A DNA stretch of 64,000 nucleotides from CAVRQM01 sp963822705 (GTDB taxonomy: Bacteria; Pseudomonadota; Alphaproteobacteria; Acetobacterales; Acetobacteraceae), in the NCBI GenBank assembly GCA_963822705.1, contig CAWGIX010000004.1, forward strand, positions 62,001 to 126,000. Direction: 5' to 3'. Positions 1 through 8,641 of this stretch are shown piece after piece. The position numbers were made by a program, and so were the translations under genes. The stretch's first letter is position 1. Each line of letters opens with the position of its first letter. Under the pieces are notes generated by a model, which did not search any database, was not told where the DNA came from, and saw only the letters and a list, made by a program, of their open reading frames with translations.

Positions 1-260
1 GCACCAGCATCTTCGGCGGCCGCGCCACCCTGGTGGGCACCGTGTTCGGCTGCCTGATCATCTGGATTCTGGAAGCGGGGCTGGTGGCGTCGGGGCTCAC
101 CGGGGCTTGGGTGCGCACCGTCCAGGGCCTCATCTTCCTGATCGCCATCGTGTTCTACTTGCTTGTGGAACAGCCCGCCCGGCGCGCCGCCATCTTCTCG
201 CGCTTCCGCCGCCCGGCGATGCGCGCGGCCGTACCACGGCCGGCGCCCGGATCACACTGA
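1..260 (+). CDS. Sugar ABC transporter permease, C-terminal fragment
   Basis: This is the last 85 or so codons of an inner-membrane permease of the RbsC/MglC type; the reading frame enters the window at base 3. Two hydrophobic stretches near GTVFGCLIIWILEAGLV and GLIFLIAIVFYLLVE match the final membrane helices of that family, and a short basic tail follows. The binding-protein gene begins 22 bases downstream on the same strand, so both should belong to one sugar-uptake operon whose other genes lie outside the window. The substrate cannot be read from this fragment. Confidence 0.8.
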   Translation, partial: TSIFGGRATLVGTVFGCLIIWILEAGLVASGLTGAWVRTVQGLIFLIAIVFYLLVEQPARRAAIFSRFRRPAMRAAVPRPAPGSH

Positions 261-282
261 ACCTGCAACCAAGGAGGGAACC

Positions 283-1266
283 ATGAGGAAACTTCTGTTC
301 GCCACTGCCGCCGTGCTGGCACTGGGCTGCGCATCTTCACGCGCAGCCGACGCGCCCGGAAAAGGGCTGACCATCTACATGCAGATGGGCGGCAATCCCG
401 GAGATGGCGCCACGCTCGCGCGGCAGACCGGCGCCGCAGCAGCCGCGACGGCGTTGGGTGTGGACAAGCTGAACAGCCAGTTCTCGGCCTGGGCGCCCGA
501 GACGATGATCCAGCAGTTCAAGGAGGCGATGGCGGCCAAGCCGGCCTGCATCGTCATCATGGGCCATCCCGGCAGCGACGCCTTTAGCGACTTGGTGAAG
601 CAGGCCACGGACCAGGGCATCGTCGTCACCGACGGCAACAGCCCGCTGACGCCGTTGCAAAAAGAGTTTGGCACCAAAGGTTTCGGCTATGCCGGCGTGG
701 ATTTGTATGCAGGCGGCACGCTCACCGCCAATTCCATGATCAAGGCAGGTGGGTTGAAAAGTGGCGACCAGGCCATGGTGTATGGCGTATTCAGCCAGGC
801 CGAGCGCGGCCAGTCCGAAAAAGGTCTTGCCGACACGCTGGAAAAGGCCGGGCTGAAAGTGGACCGGCTGGAGATTACGCAAGAAGCCAACAGCGATCCG
901 TCGCTCGCCGTGCCGGTACTGACCGCTTACGTGCAGTCGCATCCCGGGCTGAAAGCGATCGGCACGCAGCACGGCGGCGTCACCGGCGTGCTGGCCGACG
1001 TGCTGAAGAAGGCGGGCAAAAAACCCGGTGACATTACGGTAGGCGGCATCGATCTGGCGCCGGCCACCATCGACGGCCTGAAGAGCGGCTATGTGTCGGC
1101 AACCTTGGATCAGTTGCTGTACCTGCAGGGCTTTTTTCCGGTGGTGCAGTGCGTGATGAGCGCGAAATACAAGATGCCGGGCCTGTCGCTGAACACCGGC
1201 GCGGGTGTGGTGACGCCGCAGACCATCGGCGGACTGGTGCCGCTGATCGACGCGGGGATTCGGTAG
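283..1266 (+). CDS. Periplasmic sugar-binding protein of ABC transporter
   Basis: A 327-residue binding protein of the Peripla_BP_4 (ribose-binding-like) family, expected to capture a sugar in the periplasm and deliver it to the permease just upstream. The start at 283 is set by AAGGAGGG 5-10 bases before the ATG. Residues 1-22 form an export signal with a hydrophobic core ending near ASSRA; the Cys in LALGCASS is not in a good lipobox, so ordinary signal peptidase cleavage is more likely. Two-lobe features include VVTDGNSPL and the C-terminal VGGIDLAPATIDGLKSGYV. The substrate is unknown. A GC-rich hairpin lies 11 bases after the stop. Confidence 0.88.
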   Translation: MRKLLFATAAVLALGCASSRAADAPGKGLTIYMQMGGNPGDGATLARQTGAAAAATALGVDKLNSQFSAWAPETMIQQFKEAMAAKPACIVIMGHPGSDAFSDLVKQATDQGIVVTDGNSPLTPLQKEFGTKGFGYAGVDLYAGGTLTANSMIKAGGLKSGDQAMVYGVFSQAERGQSEKGLADTLEKAGLKVDRLEITQEANSDPSLAVPVLTAYVQSHPGLKAIGTQHGGVTGVLADVLKKAGKKPGDITVGGIDLAPATIDGLKSGYVSATLDQLLYLQGFFPVVQCVMSAKYKMPGLSLNTGAGVVTPQTIGGLVPLIDAGIR

Positions 1267-1276
1267 CCGCCGGCCG

Positions 1277-1298
1277 CCCTCTCCCGCCGGGGGAGGGG
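1277..1298 (+). repeat. Short CCCTCTCCC palindrome after binding-protein gene
   Basis: CCCTCTCCC and GGGGGAGGG face each other across a three-base loop, giving a very stable hairpin 11 bases beyond the stop codon. No U-tract follows, so it is not a textbook terminator. The arms match the core of the larger palindromes at 15749-15832 and 58078-58151, so this may be a minimal member of the same family. It could protect the 3' end of the binding-protein mRNA or attenuate transcription. Confidence 0.55.
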
Positions 1299-1369
1299 TG
1301 CGTCTCTGCCCGTGGAGCGCTGCGCCGATCTTATAGTGTGCGACGGCCATGGCCGCACGCCATTTGCGG

Positions 1370-1870
1370 TCAGCGCGACACGAGCATGACGGTGATCGTC
1401 AGCGCCTGCGGAGCCACGGCGACCCCGGCCGGCGCCATTCCCGGCCGCGCGGCGGCGGGCTGCAGCGTCGCCCCAAGCCCGTTCTCGGTAAAATATTTCG
1501 TCACGGCCTGCGTTCGTGCAGCTTGCACATCGACCGGCGCCGTGGACGCGTCCGCCAGCTGGATGCGTAACAGCCGCGGGTCCAGCAGGCCCTCGATGGC
1601 CCGGGCAAGCACATTGCGGCCGTCGTCGTCCAGTTCGGTCCCGCCGCCCGGAAACAGGGTTTGGTTGGTAACGATGACCCGGGCGGCGCCGCGAGGCAAT
1701 GGCTGTACCGAAGCCCGACCGGCTTCGATGTCCGGCGTCAGACGCCTCTCGAGCCGGTCCCCAAGATCCTGGCGCGAATATGGCAGCACGCCGGAACACG
1801 ACGCGCAGACCAGGGCCAGGAGCGCCGGGCTCAGCAAGGGGGTGAGACGCCGAGCCCGAAACCGCATCAT
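1370..1870 (-). CDS. Hypothetical exported protein, possible lipoprotein
   Basis: A 166-residue protein that I cannot assign to a family with confidence. Start: GGAGGA lies 8 bases before the first of two adjacent ATG codons, which excludes the longer upstream frame. The N-terminus has a basic stretch, then a hydrophobic segment (LLSPALLALVCASCSG) with two cysteines, typical of a secreted or lipid-anchored protein. The second half (DDDGRNVLARAIEGLL, then QAARTQAVTKYFTENG) resembles the spacing of the OmpA peptidoglycan-binding fold, where a conserved RA.AV..YF....G helix occurs, but the key Asp/Arg ligands are not evident. It is convergent with the binding-protein gene and 125 bases downstream of the amidase. 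Confidence 0.55.
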   Translation of the reverse strand: MMRFRARRLTPLLSPALLALVCASCSGVLPYSRQDLGDRLERRLTPDIEAGRASVQPLPRGAARVIVTNQTLFPGGGTELDDDGRNVLARAIEGLLDPRLLRIQLADASTAPVDVQAARTQAVTKYFTENGLGATLQPAAARPGMAPAGVAVAPQALTITVMLVSR

Positions 1871-1995
1871 CCGATCGTCCTCCGCCGTGCTGTCCGAACT
1901 GATTCTGCGACGGCCTGAGCGTAGGTCGTATCGCCCGCCATGGCCAGCACACACTCGGATCGCTCTCCCAAAAAAACAATCGCGCGCCGCACCTG

Positions 1996-3390
1996 CTAGG
2001 CCATCTGCGGCACCGTCCCGGGCTGCGCCACTTCCAGCGTGCGGGCGGCGCGCAACAAAAGGTCGTCCCTGTACAACGCGGCGGCGATCTGCACCGCGCG
2101 CGGCATGCCGTCGGCGCGAAACCCGAGCGGCACGCTAATCGCCGGCTGGCGGGACAGGTTGAACACAAACGTCCAGGGCGCCCACTGCGACCACAGCGCC
2201 TCTACCGGATTGACGGTGGGCGCGTCGGCCGGCAGCGCGCCGTTCGGCACCGCGGGGCACAGCACCAGGTCATAGCGGCGGTGCAGTCCTGCCATCGCGT
2301 GGGCCGTGGCGATGCGCAGCGCTTCCGCCTCCATCATGTCGGTGGCGGGCACGGTGTCGGCCGAGGCCGCCACCTCCAGCAGTCCGGGGTCGAGCATGTG
2401 CCGCCTGGCTTCCGGCACCGCCTGGACCAGCCGCCCGAGCGCCACGCTCCAGAGGCGGCCGAACACCAGCCTGGTGTCGGGCAGGCCGGGATCGGCTTCC
2501 TCGACCTCGGCGCCCGCCTCGATCAGTATTCTCGCCGCGTCTTCGACGGCCGAGATACCCTCCCAGTCCACCGGCGCGTCAAAACCGGGGTGGCGCAGCA
2601 CGGCGACCCGCAACTCCGCCACCCCGTCCTCGATCCCGGTGCGCCAGTCGCGCGGGTCGTCGGGGAGGCAGAACGGATCGCGCCAGTCGAACCGGGCCAT
2701 GGACGACAGCATCAGTGCCGCGTCGCGCACCGTGCGCGTGATCGGGCCGGCCACCGCCAGCGGCGCAAAACCGCCCAGCGGCCATTGCGGCACACGCCCA
2801 AAACTTGGCTTCAGGCCCACCACGCCGCACCAGGACGCCGGGATGCGGATCGAGCCGCCGGCATCGGTGCCGACATGCAGCGGACCGAACCCGGCCGCCG
2901 CCGCGGCTCCGGCGCCGCAGGAGGAGCCGCCGGGGGTCAGCTCGGTGTTCCAGGGATTGCGGGTGATGCCGTGCAGCGGCGAGTTGCCGGGGGTTTTCCA
3001 GCCGTATTCGGTGGTGGTGGTCTTTCCCACGATCACCGCCCCGGCGCTGCGCAGTCCCAGCACCAGCGGCGCGTCGGCCGCCACCGGGGTGGCCTCGGTC
3101 AGGCGGCTGCCGCGCCGTGTCGGCAGGCCCGCCACGTCCACCAGATCTTTTATCGTGACCGGCACGCCGTCGAGCGGGCCGATCGGCCGCCCTGCCCGCC
3201 AGCGCGCCGTGCTGTCGGCGGCCGCGGCCTCGGCGTGCGGGTCCATGATCGCAAAAGCGTGCAGGCGGCGGTTCAGGCGGTCGATGCGATCGGTGACGGC
3301 GCGCAGCGCCTCGGACGGGCTCAGCGCGCCGCGGGCGAACAGGCCCAGCAAATCCTCGGCGGACAGCAGGGCAGGGTCGGTGGTGGACAT
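1996..3390 (-). CDS. Amidase, amidase-signature family
   Basis: A 464-residue amide hydrolase of the GatA/AtzF-like amidase-signature family, probably cytoplasmic. The catalytic Ser-cisSer-Lys triad is visible: Lys in VTIKDLVD, the glycine/serine loop GGSSCGAG, and the nucleophile region GTDAGGSIRIPASWCG. The length is typical of stand-alone amidases. Glu-tRNA amidotransferase is unlikely because gatB and gatC are absent nearby and the gene stands alone, so the physiological amide cannot be named. The start is taken at MSTTDPALL; a start 18 codons earlier is possible and neither has a clear ribosome-binding site. A 542-codon open frame on the opposite strand is a GC-rich shadow. Confidence 0.86.
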   Translation of the reverse strand: MSTTDPALLSAEDLLGLFARGALSPSEALRAVTDRIDRLNRRLHAFAIMDPHAEAAAADSTARWRAGRPIGPLDGVPVTIKDLVDVAGLPTRRGSRLTEATPVAADAPLVLGLRSAGAVIVGKTTTTEYGWKTPGNSPLHGITRNPWNTELTPGGSSCGAGAAAAAGFGPLHVGTDAGGSIRIPASWCGVVGLKPSFGRVPQWPLGGFAPLAVAGPITRTVRDAALMLSSMARFDWRDPFCLPDDPRDWRTGIEDGVAELRVAVLRHPGFDAPVDWEGISAVEDAARILIEAGAEVEEADPGLPDTRLVFGRLWSVALGRLVQAVPEARRHMLDPGLLEVAASADTVPATDMMEAEALRIATAHAMAGLHRRYDLVLCPAVPNGALPADAPTVNPVEALWSQWAPWTFVFNLSRQPAISVPLGFRADGMPRAVQIAAALYRDDLLLRAARTLEVAQPGTVPQMA

Positions 3391-3474
3391 GGCGGCAGGA
3401 TGGTGAGGCCGGTGCGGAAAGGGAAGCGAGGCTTTGCCGACCATGCGCCGGACCGGCCCGCTGGCGGACCGCCG

Positions 3475-3792
3475 CTAGGGCTCCAGCCGGTCCAGCACCG
3501 CCCGCCGCACGTTTTCGGGCTGCCCCTGCAGACCCTCCAGCACCGCCCGCATGGCGCGGCGCAGGCCATAGACCTGGTCCAGCAGCGACAGCACCAGCGC
3601 CAGCGATTCCTCCTCCACGCCCACATCCAGCCGCAGATCGCGCACCAGGCGCACGCGGGCCACGTCCCATTCCGCGAACAGCCAGTCGGGCGGATCGCCG
3701 CCCGGCTGCACCCAGCCGCGCGCGATCCAGTCGGTCAGTTCCTCGGGCGCCAGGCCGGGGATCAGGGCACAGACCGCCGCCAGCCGCATCAT
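3475..3792 (-). CDS. cbpM: CbpM-like chaperone modulator
   Basis: A 105-residue protein whose start ATG overlaps the stop of the DnaJ-like gene by four bases (ATGA), so the two are translationally coupled. It has the CbpM layout: an N-terminal MerR-like helix-turn-helix portion (EELTDWIARGWVQP, residues 17-30) followed by helices with VRLVRDLRLDVGVEEESL and a leucine-rich C-terminus. In E. coli CbpM binds the J domain of CbpA and inhibits its co-chaperone and DNA-binding activity. The gene order cbpA-cbpM and the length support the call; the role here is inferred from the family. Confidence 0.85.
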   Translation of the reverse strand: MMRLAAVCALIPGLAPEELTDWIARGWVQPGGDPPDWLFAEWDVARVRLVRDLRLDVGVEEESLALVLSLLDQVYGLRRAMRAVLEGLQGQPENVRRAVLDRLEP

Positions 3793-4703
3793 GGCTGCTC
3801 CAGTCCGGCACGGGGGTCGAACGGGTGGGCCGGAGTCCAGCCGCGCAGAAACTCGGCCAGCGCCGGCTCGTGCTGGCGCGGCAGCACCACCTCCAATTCC
3901 ACGTATTGATGGCCGCTGCCGATGCCGCGCCCTTTCAGGCGCAGCCGCCGGCCGTTGGCCGACCCTGCCGGGACGGTCACGCGTACCCGGCCCTGCAGCG
4001 TGGGCACGTCCACTGCGGCTCCCAGCACCGCCTCCTGCAGCGTGATCGGCAAGCGCAGCACGATGTCGTCGCCCTCTCGGCGGAAATACGGGTGCGGCGC
4101 CACGCTGATTTCCACCAGCGCGTCCCCGGCCGGGCCGCCGTTGCGTCCCGGACGCCCCTGACCCTTCAGGCGCAGCACATGCCCGTCGCGCAGGCCGGGC
4201 GGGATGGTCACGTCCAGCGTCCGTCCGTCCGGCAGCGTCAGGCGCCGCACCGCGCCGCGGGCGGCATCCAGAAAGTCCACCGTCAGCGAGTACTGCACGT
4301 CGCCTCCCCGCCTGGTCGCGTTGGCGAAGTCCTCGCCAAATCCGCCGCCGCGAAACGCCTGGCCGAACAGCGATTCCAGATCCTCGGCAGAAAACCCCCC
4401 GCCGGCTCCGGCATTGGCAAAGCCGCCTCTGGCGCGGCCGGCATCGCCGTGTTCGCGCCAAAAACCGCGCGGAGCCGCCTCGTGGCCCTCGGCGTCGATT
4501 TCGCCGCGATCGAAGCGCGCCCGCTTTTCGGGGTCGGACAGCAGATCGTTGGCGGCGTTGATCGCCTTGAACCGCTCCGCCGCCTCCGGCTTGCCGGGAT
4601 TGAGGTCGGGATGGTGTTTTTTGGCCAGCTTGCGATACGCCTTGCGGATCGTCTCGTCGGAGTTGCCGCGGCGCACGCCCAGCACGTCGTAGGGGTCTTG
4701 CAT
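3789..4703 (-). CDS. cbpA: DnaJ-class co-chaperone CbpA-like
   Basis: A 304-residue J-domain protein. The J domain occupies residues 1-70 and carries the HPD tripeptide (KKHHPDLNPG) that stimulates DnaK ATPase. A glycine/phenylalanine-rich linker with GGGFSAEDLE and FRGGGFGEDF follows. The two C-terminal substrate-binding beta domains (GRTLDVTIPPGLRDG and RVRVTVPAGSANGRRL) come next. The Cys-rich zinc finger of DnaJ proper is missing, which places it in the CbpA/DjlA-like class. It is followed by its modulator cbpM with a four-base overlap. The start ATG gives the canonical MQDPYDVLGV opening. Confidence 0.93.
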   Translation of the reverse strand: MQDPYDVLGVRRGNSDETIRKAYRKLAKKHHPDLNPGKPEAAERFKAINAANDLLSDPEKRARFDRGEIDAEGHEAAPRGFWREHGDAGRARGGFANAGAGGGFSAEDLESLFGQAFRGGGFGEDFANATRRGGDVQYSLTVDFLDAARGAVRRLTLPDGRTLDVTIPPGLRDGHVLRLKGQGRPGRNGGPAGDALVEISVAPHPYFRREGDDIVLRLPITLQEAVLGAAVDVPTLQGRVRVTVPAGSANGRRLRLKGRGIGSGHQYVELEVVLPRQHEPALAEFLRGWTPAHPFDPRAGLEQP

Positions 4704-4714
4704 GACGGACGTTG

Positions 4715-5350
4715 TTATAGGGAGGCGACGGACGTTTCGGCAGGGGTCGGCTCGCCGCGGTTCAACCAGGCGGGGCCGCTGACGAAACGGCTGCCGCGGA
4801 GGAAGAAACGCCACGGCTTTTCGCTGGCTCGGGTGATGCCGATGCGCACGCTGACGCCGATCTCGCCAAGCTGGCGATCGTCCGGCGCCAGATACAGCGG
4901 CCCGGGCGTGCAGAGATCGACCCCGTCCAGGCTGCGGTCCACCGCCAGTGCGGCGGCCAGGCGACCCGGGCCGCGGGCGATGTCGCGCGGCGGCACATTG
5001 CCGCGACGCGCCGCCATCAGTGCCAGGCCCTGCTCGGGCGCCAAGGCTCGGATCAGCACGCCGGCGCCCACGCCGTCGCTCTCGCTGGCGACGTTCAGCA
5101 TCCAGCAAGTGCCGTAGGCGCGATAGACATAGGCAAAACCGCGCTCGAGGAACAAGGAGCGGTTTCGCTCGGTCATGCGCCGATAGTGATGCGCGGCGGG
5201 ATCGCCCGGCGGGTAGGCCTCGGTCTCGACGATTCGGCCGGCCATTAGGCCCTCCGGCAGCACCCGGACCACGCGCTGGCCAAGTAGGAAGCGCGCCATG
5301 GCCAGCGTGTCCGCGGGCAGATTCGTCCGGTCGAGTGTCAACTTACGCAC
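4715..5350 (-). CDS. mpg: 3-methyladenine DNA glycosylase (AAG/MPG family)
   Basis: A 211-residue alkyladenine glycosylase that excises alkylated or deaminated purines in base-excision repair. The family signature GRIVETEAYPPGDPAAH (with the catalytic Glu) is near residue 40. Further conserved blocks are YRAYGTCWMLNV and the ARGPGRLAAAL segment, where AAG enzymes have GPGKL. I chose GTG at 5350 because VRKLTLDRTNL fits the usual N-terminus; a TTG 51 bases upstream would add an unusual extension. A TTGACA-like box lies on this strand at 5366-5371, only about 16 bases before that GTG. The gene ends 11 bases before cbpA and is divergent from a MarR gene. Confidence 0.87.
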   Translation of the reverse strand: MRKLTLDRTNLPADTLAMARFLLGQRVVRVLPEGLMAGRIVETEAYPPGDPAAHHYRRMTERNRSLFLERGFAYVYRAYGTCWMLNVASESDGVGAGVLIRALAPEQGLALMAARRGNVPPRDIARGPGRLAAALAVDRSLDGVDLCTPGPLYLAPDDRQLGEIGVSVRIGITRASEKPWRFFLRGSRFVSGPAWLNRGEPTPAETSVASL

Positions 5351-5448
5351 AGGCAATCGTGAATTTGTCAACAATTGTGAAAAAGCGGTTGCCTTTCGCA
5401 AAACTCGTGGAACACAATGGTAGACATGCAGCGTCAGTGACAGGTGCC

Positions 5449-5926
5449 ATGTCCCAAAAGACCGCCGCCGCCCTCGCCCCCGCCCATGCTGCCATCTCCG
5501 GGCGCAACCCCGCCAAGGTCCTCAGTAGCCCCAGGGCGCCTGCGCCCCAACCCGAGCCGCGGATCGATCTGGTGCGCGACGTCCTGCTGGCCCTCGTGCG
5601 CCGGGACGGTCGCGACCTGACGGCGCGGCAACTCAGCGCGTTCATGATCGTGTACACCCGCGACGAGGTCCAGACGGTCAGCAGCCTGGCCGACCTGATG
5701 AACATTTCCCGCCCCGGGGTGACGCGGGTCATGGACCGTCTGGTTCAGTACCGATCTGCTGGCTCGTGAAGAGGATCGCGAGGATCGCCGTAGGGTGCTG
5801 GCCCGTCGCACCGCACGCGGGCTGACCTTCTACCGCGACTTGGCCACCATTGCGCGGGGTGCCGCGGAGGGCCGTATGGGGCTCGGTGCCGTCCTGTCCG
5901 AGCCAGGCCAACCGCTCCGCGCCTGA
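5449..5926 (+). CDS. MarR-like regulator (one frameshift)
   Basis: A winged-helix regulator of the MarR superfamily, about 158 residues if whole. The first 101 codons contain the DNA-reading helices (QTVSSLADLMNISRPGVTRVMDRLVQY). Reading then jumps frame at about 5750, where an extra C in TACCGAT separates VQY from the wing DLLAREEDREDRRRVL. That wing, with its DxR pattern before VLARRTARG, is exactly what MarR proteins have next, so the break is most likely a single-base insertion in the sequence. The C-terminus is shorter than usual and lacks a clear dimer helix. The gene is divergent from the glycosylase gene. The ligand is unknown. Confidence 0.7.
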
Positions 5927-5938
5927 GCCGGCCTGGGA

Positions 5939-6418
5939 TTAGACGGCCGGCGTTCTGCGGGACGGGTCGAACCCGCCGTCGGTCAGGCGGTGCAGCAGGC
6001 TCATCAGATCGGCACGACCGCCGGGTCCAAGGCGGCCGGAAAACAGGGCATCGTGGGCGTGGCACTCGGTCTCGCACCGGCGCAGAAGCTCGGTTCCGGC
6101 CGGGGTCAGAAACAATGCGGTTGCGCGCCGGTCACCTTGGACAGCCCGGCGCTCGCACAACCCGCGCTCCACCAGGCTGGCGAGCAATGGAACGAGATTG
6201 GTGCGCCGCATGCCCAGCATCTCGCTGAGCTGGCTTTGCCGTGCGCCCGGCCGCTTTTCCAGCAGGGCCAAGGTCGCATAGGCGGACGGGGGGATCTTCT
6301 CGCCGGCGAGCCGGTCCTGCAGGTCCTGGCCCAACAGCGAAGCGGCACGGCGCAATGCGAACAGGACGAGGTCCGGCACCGGCCCCTCGGCAATCTGGTG
6401 TTCGCTTGGCGGTTCCAT
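5939..6418 (-). CDS. MarR family transcriptional regulator
   Basis: A 159-residue intact MarR protein convergent with the frameshifted MarR gene; their stops are 13 bases apart. It has a long first helix (DLVLFALRRAASLLGQ), a recognition helix region (SQLSEMLGMRRTNLVPLLASLVERGLC) and a wing with DRRATALFLTPAG, typical of MarR repressors. The start at 6418 (MEPPSEHQ) is preceded by GCAGGG; an upstream in-frame Met would add a non-homologous extension. The target genes are unknown. Confidence 0.85.
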   Translation of the reverse strand: MEPPSEHQIAEGPVPDLVLFALRRAASLLGQDLQDRLAGEKIPPSAYATLALLEKRPGARQSQLSEMLGMRRTNLVPLLASLVERGLCERRAVQGDRRATALFLTPAGTELLRRCETECHAHDALFSGRLGPGGRADLMSLLHRLTDGGFDPSRRTPAV

Positions 6419-6520
6419 AGCCCTGCCAATCTGATACGCATGCAATATACCCGAGAAACGAACCCGAATCGAGCCTTGGCGCACGCGAACGGGGCCATGC
6501 GGTCTTTCGGCGTCCTTTCT

Positions 6521-6958
6521 TCAGGCGCGCCGTCCGGCATAGAGCACCGCAACGCCGAACGCCGCGGCGCTCAGCGTCACCAGGACGACTTCCCAGCGCA
6601 GCCGGGCCGCCACTATCGCTGCCTCGCGAAGGAAGCGTTGCCGCATGTCAGACCGCTCACGCGCCACCCGGGCCGCGAAATCGCTGCCCAACGGCAGGAT
6701 CGCATCGGCGCTTTCGCCGAGCCGGTCGCGCAGGCGGTCAAAAGCTTCCTGAGGCTGCGGGCCGCCGGCCGCGACCAGCGCGTCGTCCAGTGCGGCTTCG
6801 CGCGCGAGCGCCCGAGCCAACGGCAGCGGTGCCGCGTAGGTCGCGAACAGACCCATCAAACCCACCAAGGCGAACGCGGCAACCAAGAAACCCGCCCACG
6901 CGGGGGCGGGGCGGGCGCTTGTCTGCTGGCTCACGCGTGGCTCCGAGTCCGTTGACAT
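6521..6958 (-). CDS. Hypothetical two-helix membrane protein
   Basis: A 145-residue protein of no family I recognise. A hydrophobic helix near residues 20-43 (WAGFLVAAFALVGLMGLFATYAA) and another near 117-139 (VVLVTLSAAAFGVAVLYAG) bracket a roughly 75-residue, Ala/Arg/Asp-rich and probably helical periplasmic loop. This layout resembles small sensor-like or DUF2937-type proteins. Indeed DUF2937 members have an N-terminal helix, a QEAFDRLRD-like loop and a C-terminal helix, so that is a tentative match. The gene is divergent from rpmJ with 57 bases between starts. Confidence 0.6.
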   Translation of the reverse strand: MSTDSEPRVSQQTSARPAPAWAGFLVAAFALVGLMGLFATYAAPLPLARALAREAALDDALVAAGGPQPQEAFDRLRDRLGESADAILPLGSDFAARVARERSDMRQRFLREAAIVAARLRWEVVLVTLSAAAFGVAVLYAGRRA

Positions 6959-7015
6959 GGCGGGGGCGCACCCATACACCCCGCCTCTTCGCTCCGCACA
7001 ACCCGGACCCGTTTC

Positions 7016-7142
7016 ATGAGAATCCGCAACAGCCTGCGGTCGGCCAAGACTTCGCGACAAGAACTGCCGCGTGGTGCGCCGGCGCGGCCGCGTTTACGTC
7101 ATCAACAAGAAGAACCCCCGGATGAAGGCTCGCCAGGGGTAG
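7016..7142 (+). CDS. rpmJ: 50S ribosomal protein L36 (frameshifted)
   Basis: A 41-residue L36 of the long alphaproteobacterial type. The ATG at 7016 gives MRIRNSLRSAKT; after an extra T near 7052 the frame continues with RDKNCRVVRRRGRVYVINKK and ends in MKARQG before TAG. Together these reproduce the whole family sequence, including the terminal KARQG. A real inactivation is improbable in a ribosomal protein gene, so I treat the frameshift as a sequence error. Automatic callers would miss this gene because neither half is long. It stands alone between a divergent membrane protein gene and glcD. Confidence 0.88.
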
Positions 7143-7212
7143 TCCCGCGGCCTTGCCCGTCTCGCGCGCGCATCCCATTCTCCAGGGGGCCGTGGGCGGG
7201 AAGGCAGGAACC

Positions 7213-8641
7213 ATGATCGCTCAACCTGCGCCGAAGCGCGATGTGCTGGCCAAGCGTGAGGCCATCGTCGCGGGCCTGCGCGCGCTGCTGCCCGCCAGTG
7301 GCGTGATCGCCGACACGCTGCGCCTGAAACCATACGAGACCGACGGTCTTTCGGCGTACCGTCAGCCGCCGATGGTGGTGGCGTTGCCGGAGACCACCGA
7401 ACAGGTGGCGGCGGTCATGGCATTCCTGCATCACGAGGGCGTGCGCGTGGTGCCCCGCGGCGCGGGCACCAGCCTGTCGGGCGGGGCGCTGCCGATGGCA
7501 GACAGCGTGGTACTGGGGATGATGCGGATGAACCGCATCCTGGAGATCGATTTTGCCGACCGATGCGCCACGGTGCAGGCGGGCGTCACCAATGTCGGCA
7601 TCACCCAGGCGGTCTCGGCGGATGGATTTTTCTATGCGCCCGACCCATCCAGCCAGCTTGCGTGCATGATCGGCGGCAATGTCGGCATGAATTCCGGCGG
7701 CGCGCACTGTCTGCGCTACGGGGTGACCGCCAACAACCTGCTGGGGCTGAAAATCGTCACCGTCGACGGCCAGATCGTCGATATCGGCGGCGCCCATCTG
7801 GATGCGGCCGGCTACGACTGGCTGGGGCTGCTGACCGGCAGCGAGGGCCAGCTTGCGGTGGTTACCGAAGTCACGGTGCGCATCCTGCGCAGCCCGGAAG
7901 GCCAGCGCGCGATGCTGGCCGCCTTCCGCAGCAACGAGGTTGCCGGCGCCTGCGTGGACGCGATCATTGCGTCGGGAATCATTCCGGTGGCCCTGGAATT
8001 CATGGACCGTCCCGCGATCCACGCTTGCGAAACATTCGCCCATGCCGGGTATCCGCTCGACGCCGAGGCGATGCTGATCATCGAGGTCGAAGGCAGCGTT
8101 GCCGAGCAGGACGCATTGCTGGGCCACATCAAGTCGATCTGCGAGCCGTTCGATCCGATCAGCCTGCGGATCTCGGCTTCGGCGGAAGAGAGTTCTGGCG
8201 ATCTGGAAGGGGCGAAAAGGCGCGTTCGGCGCGGTCGGCCGGATCAGCCCGGACTATTTGTGCATGGACGGCACGATCCCCACCAGCCGGCTGCCCGAGG
8301 TGCTGCGCCGCATTCAGGAGATGAGCGAGTCCTACGGCCTCGGAGTGGCCAACATTTTTCATGCCGGCGACGGCAATCTGCACCCGCTCATCATGTTCGA
8401 CGCCAACGATCCCGACAGTTTCTCGCGCGCAGAAGAATTTGGCGCGGAGGTGCTGAAACTGTGCGTGGAAGTGGGCGGCTGCCTGACCGGCGAGCACGGG
8501 GTCGGGGTGGAAAAGCGCGACCTGATGCACGTGCAGTTCACGCCCACCGAACTCGACCAGCAGCGGCGGATCAAGACCGCTTTCGATCCGGGCTGGCTGC
8601 TCAACCCGAGCAAGGTGTTTCCGTTGCAGGAAGCTGCTTGA
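7213..8641 (+). CDS. glcD: Glycolate oxidase subunit GlcD (one frameshift)
   Basis: The FAD-containing subunit of glycolate oxidase, which converts glycolate to glyoxylate with GlcE and GlcF. The N-terminal FAD-binding domain has VVPRGAGTSLSGGALP (near residue 85), PDPSSQ and IGGNVGMNSGGAHCLRYG. The C-terminal cap domain has PDYLCMDGTIP, the metal-binding GDGNLHPL and GEHGVGVEKR. The frame shifts near 8190-8200, just before WKGRKGAFGA, with one base lost or gained; the rest is continuous. The start ATG is preceded by GGCAGGAA. The stop overlaps the glcE start as TTGA, giving an operon glcDEF. Confidence 0.9.

Noticed and set aside
1277..1298. A standard rho-independent terminator
   Set aside because: The stem is strong but no T-run follows, and the arms match a dispersed repeat, so it is listed as a repeat.
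337..1350. 337-codon minus-strand frame opposite the first binding protein
   Set aside because: Codon composition and the good ribosome-binding site support only the plus-strand gene; the antisense frame has no recognisable domain.
2281..3909. 542-codon open frame opposite the amidase gene
   Set aside because: It lacks any protein motif and is the GC-rich mirror of the amidase and CbpM genes, which show clear family motifs.
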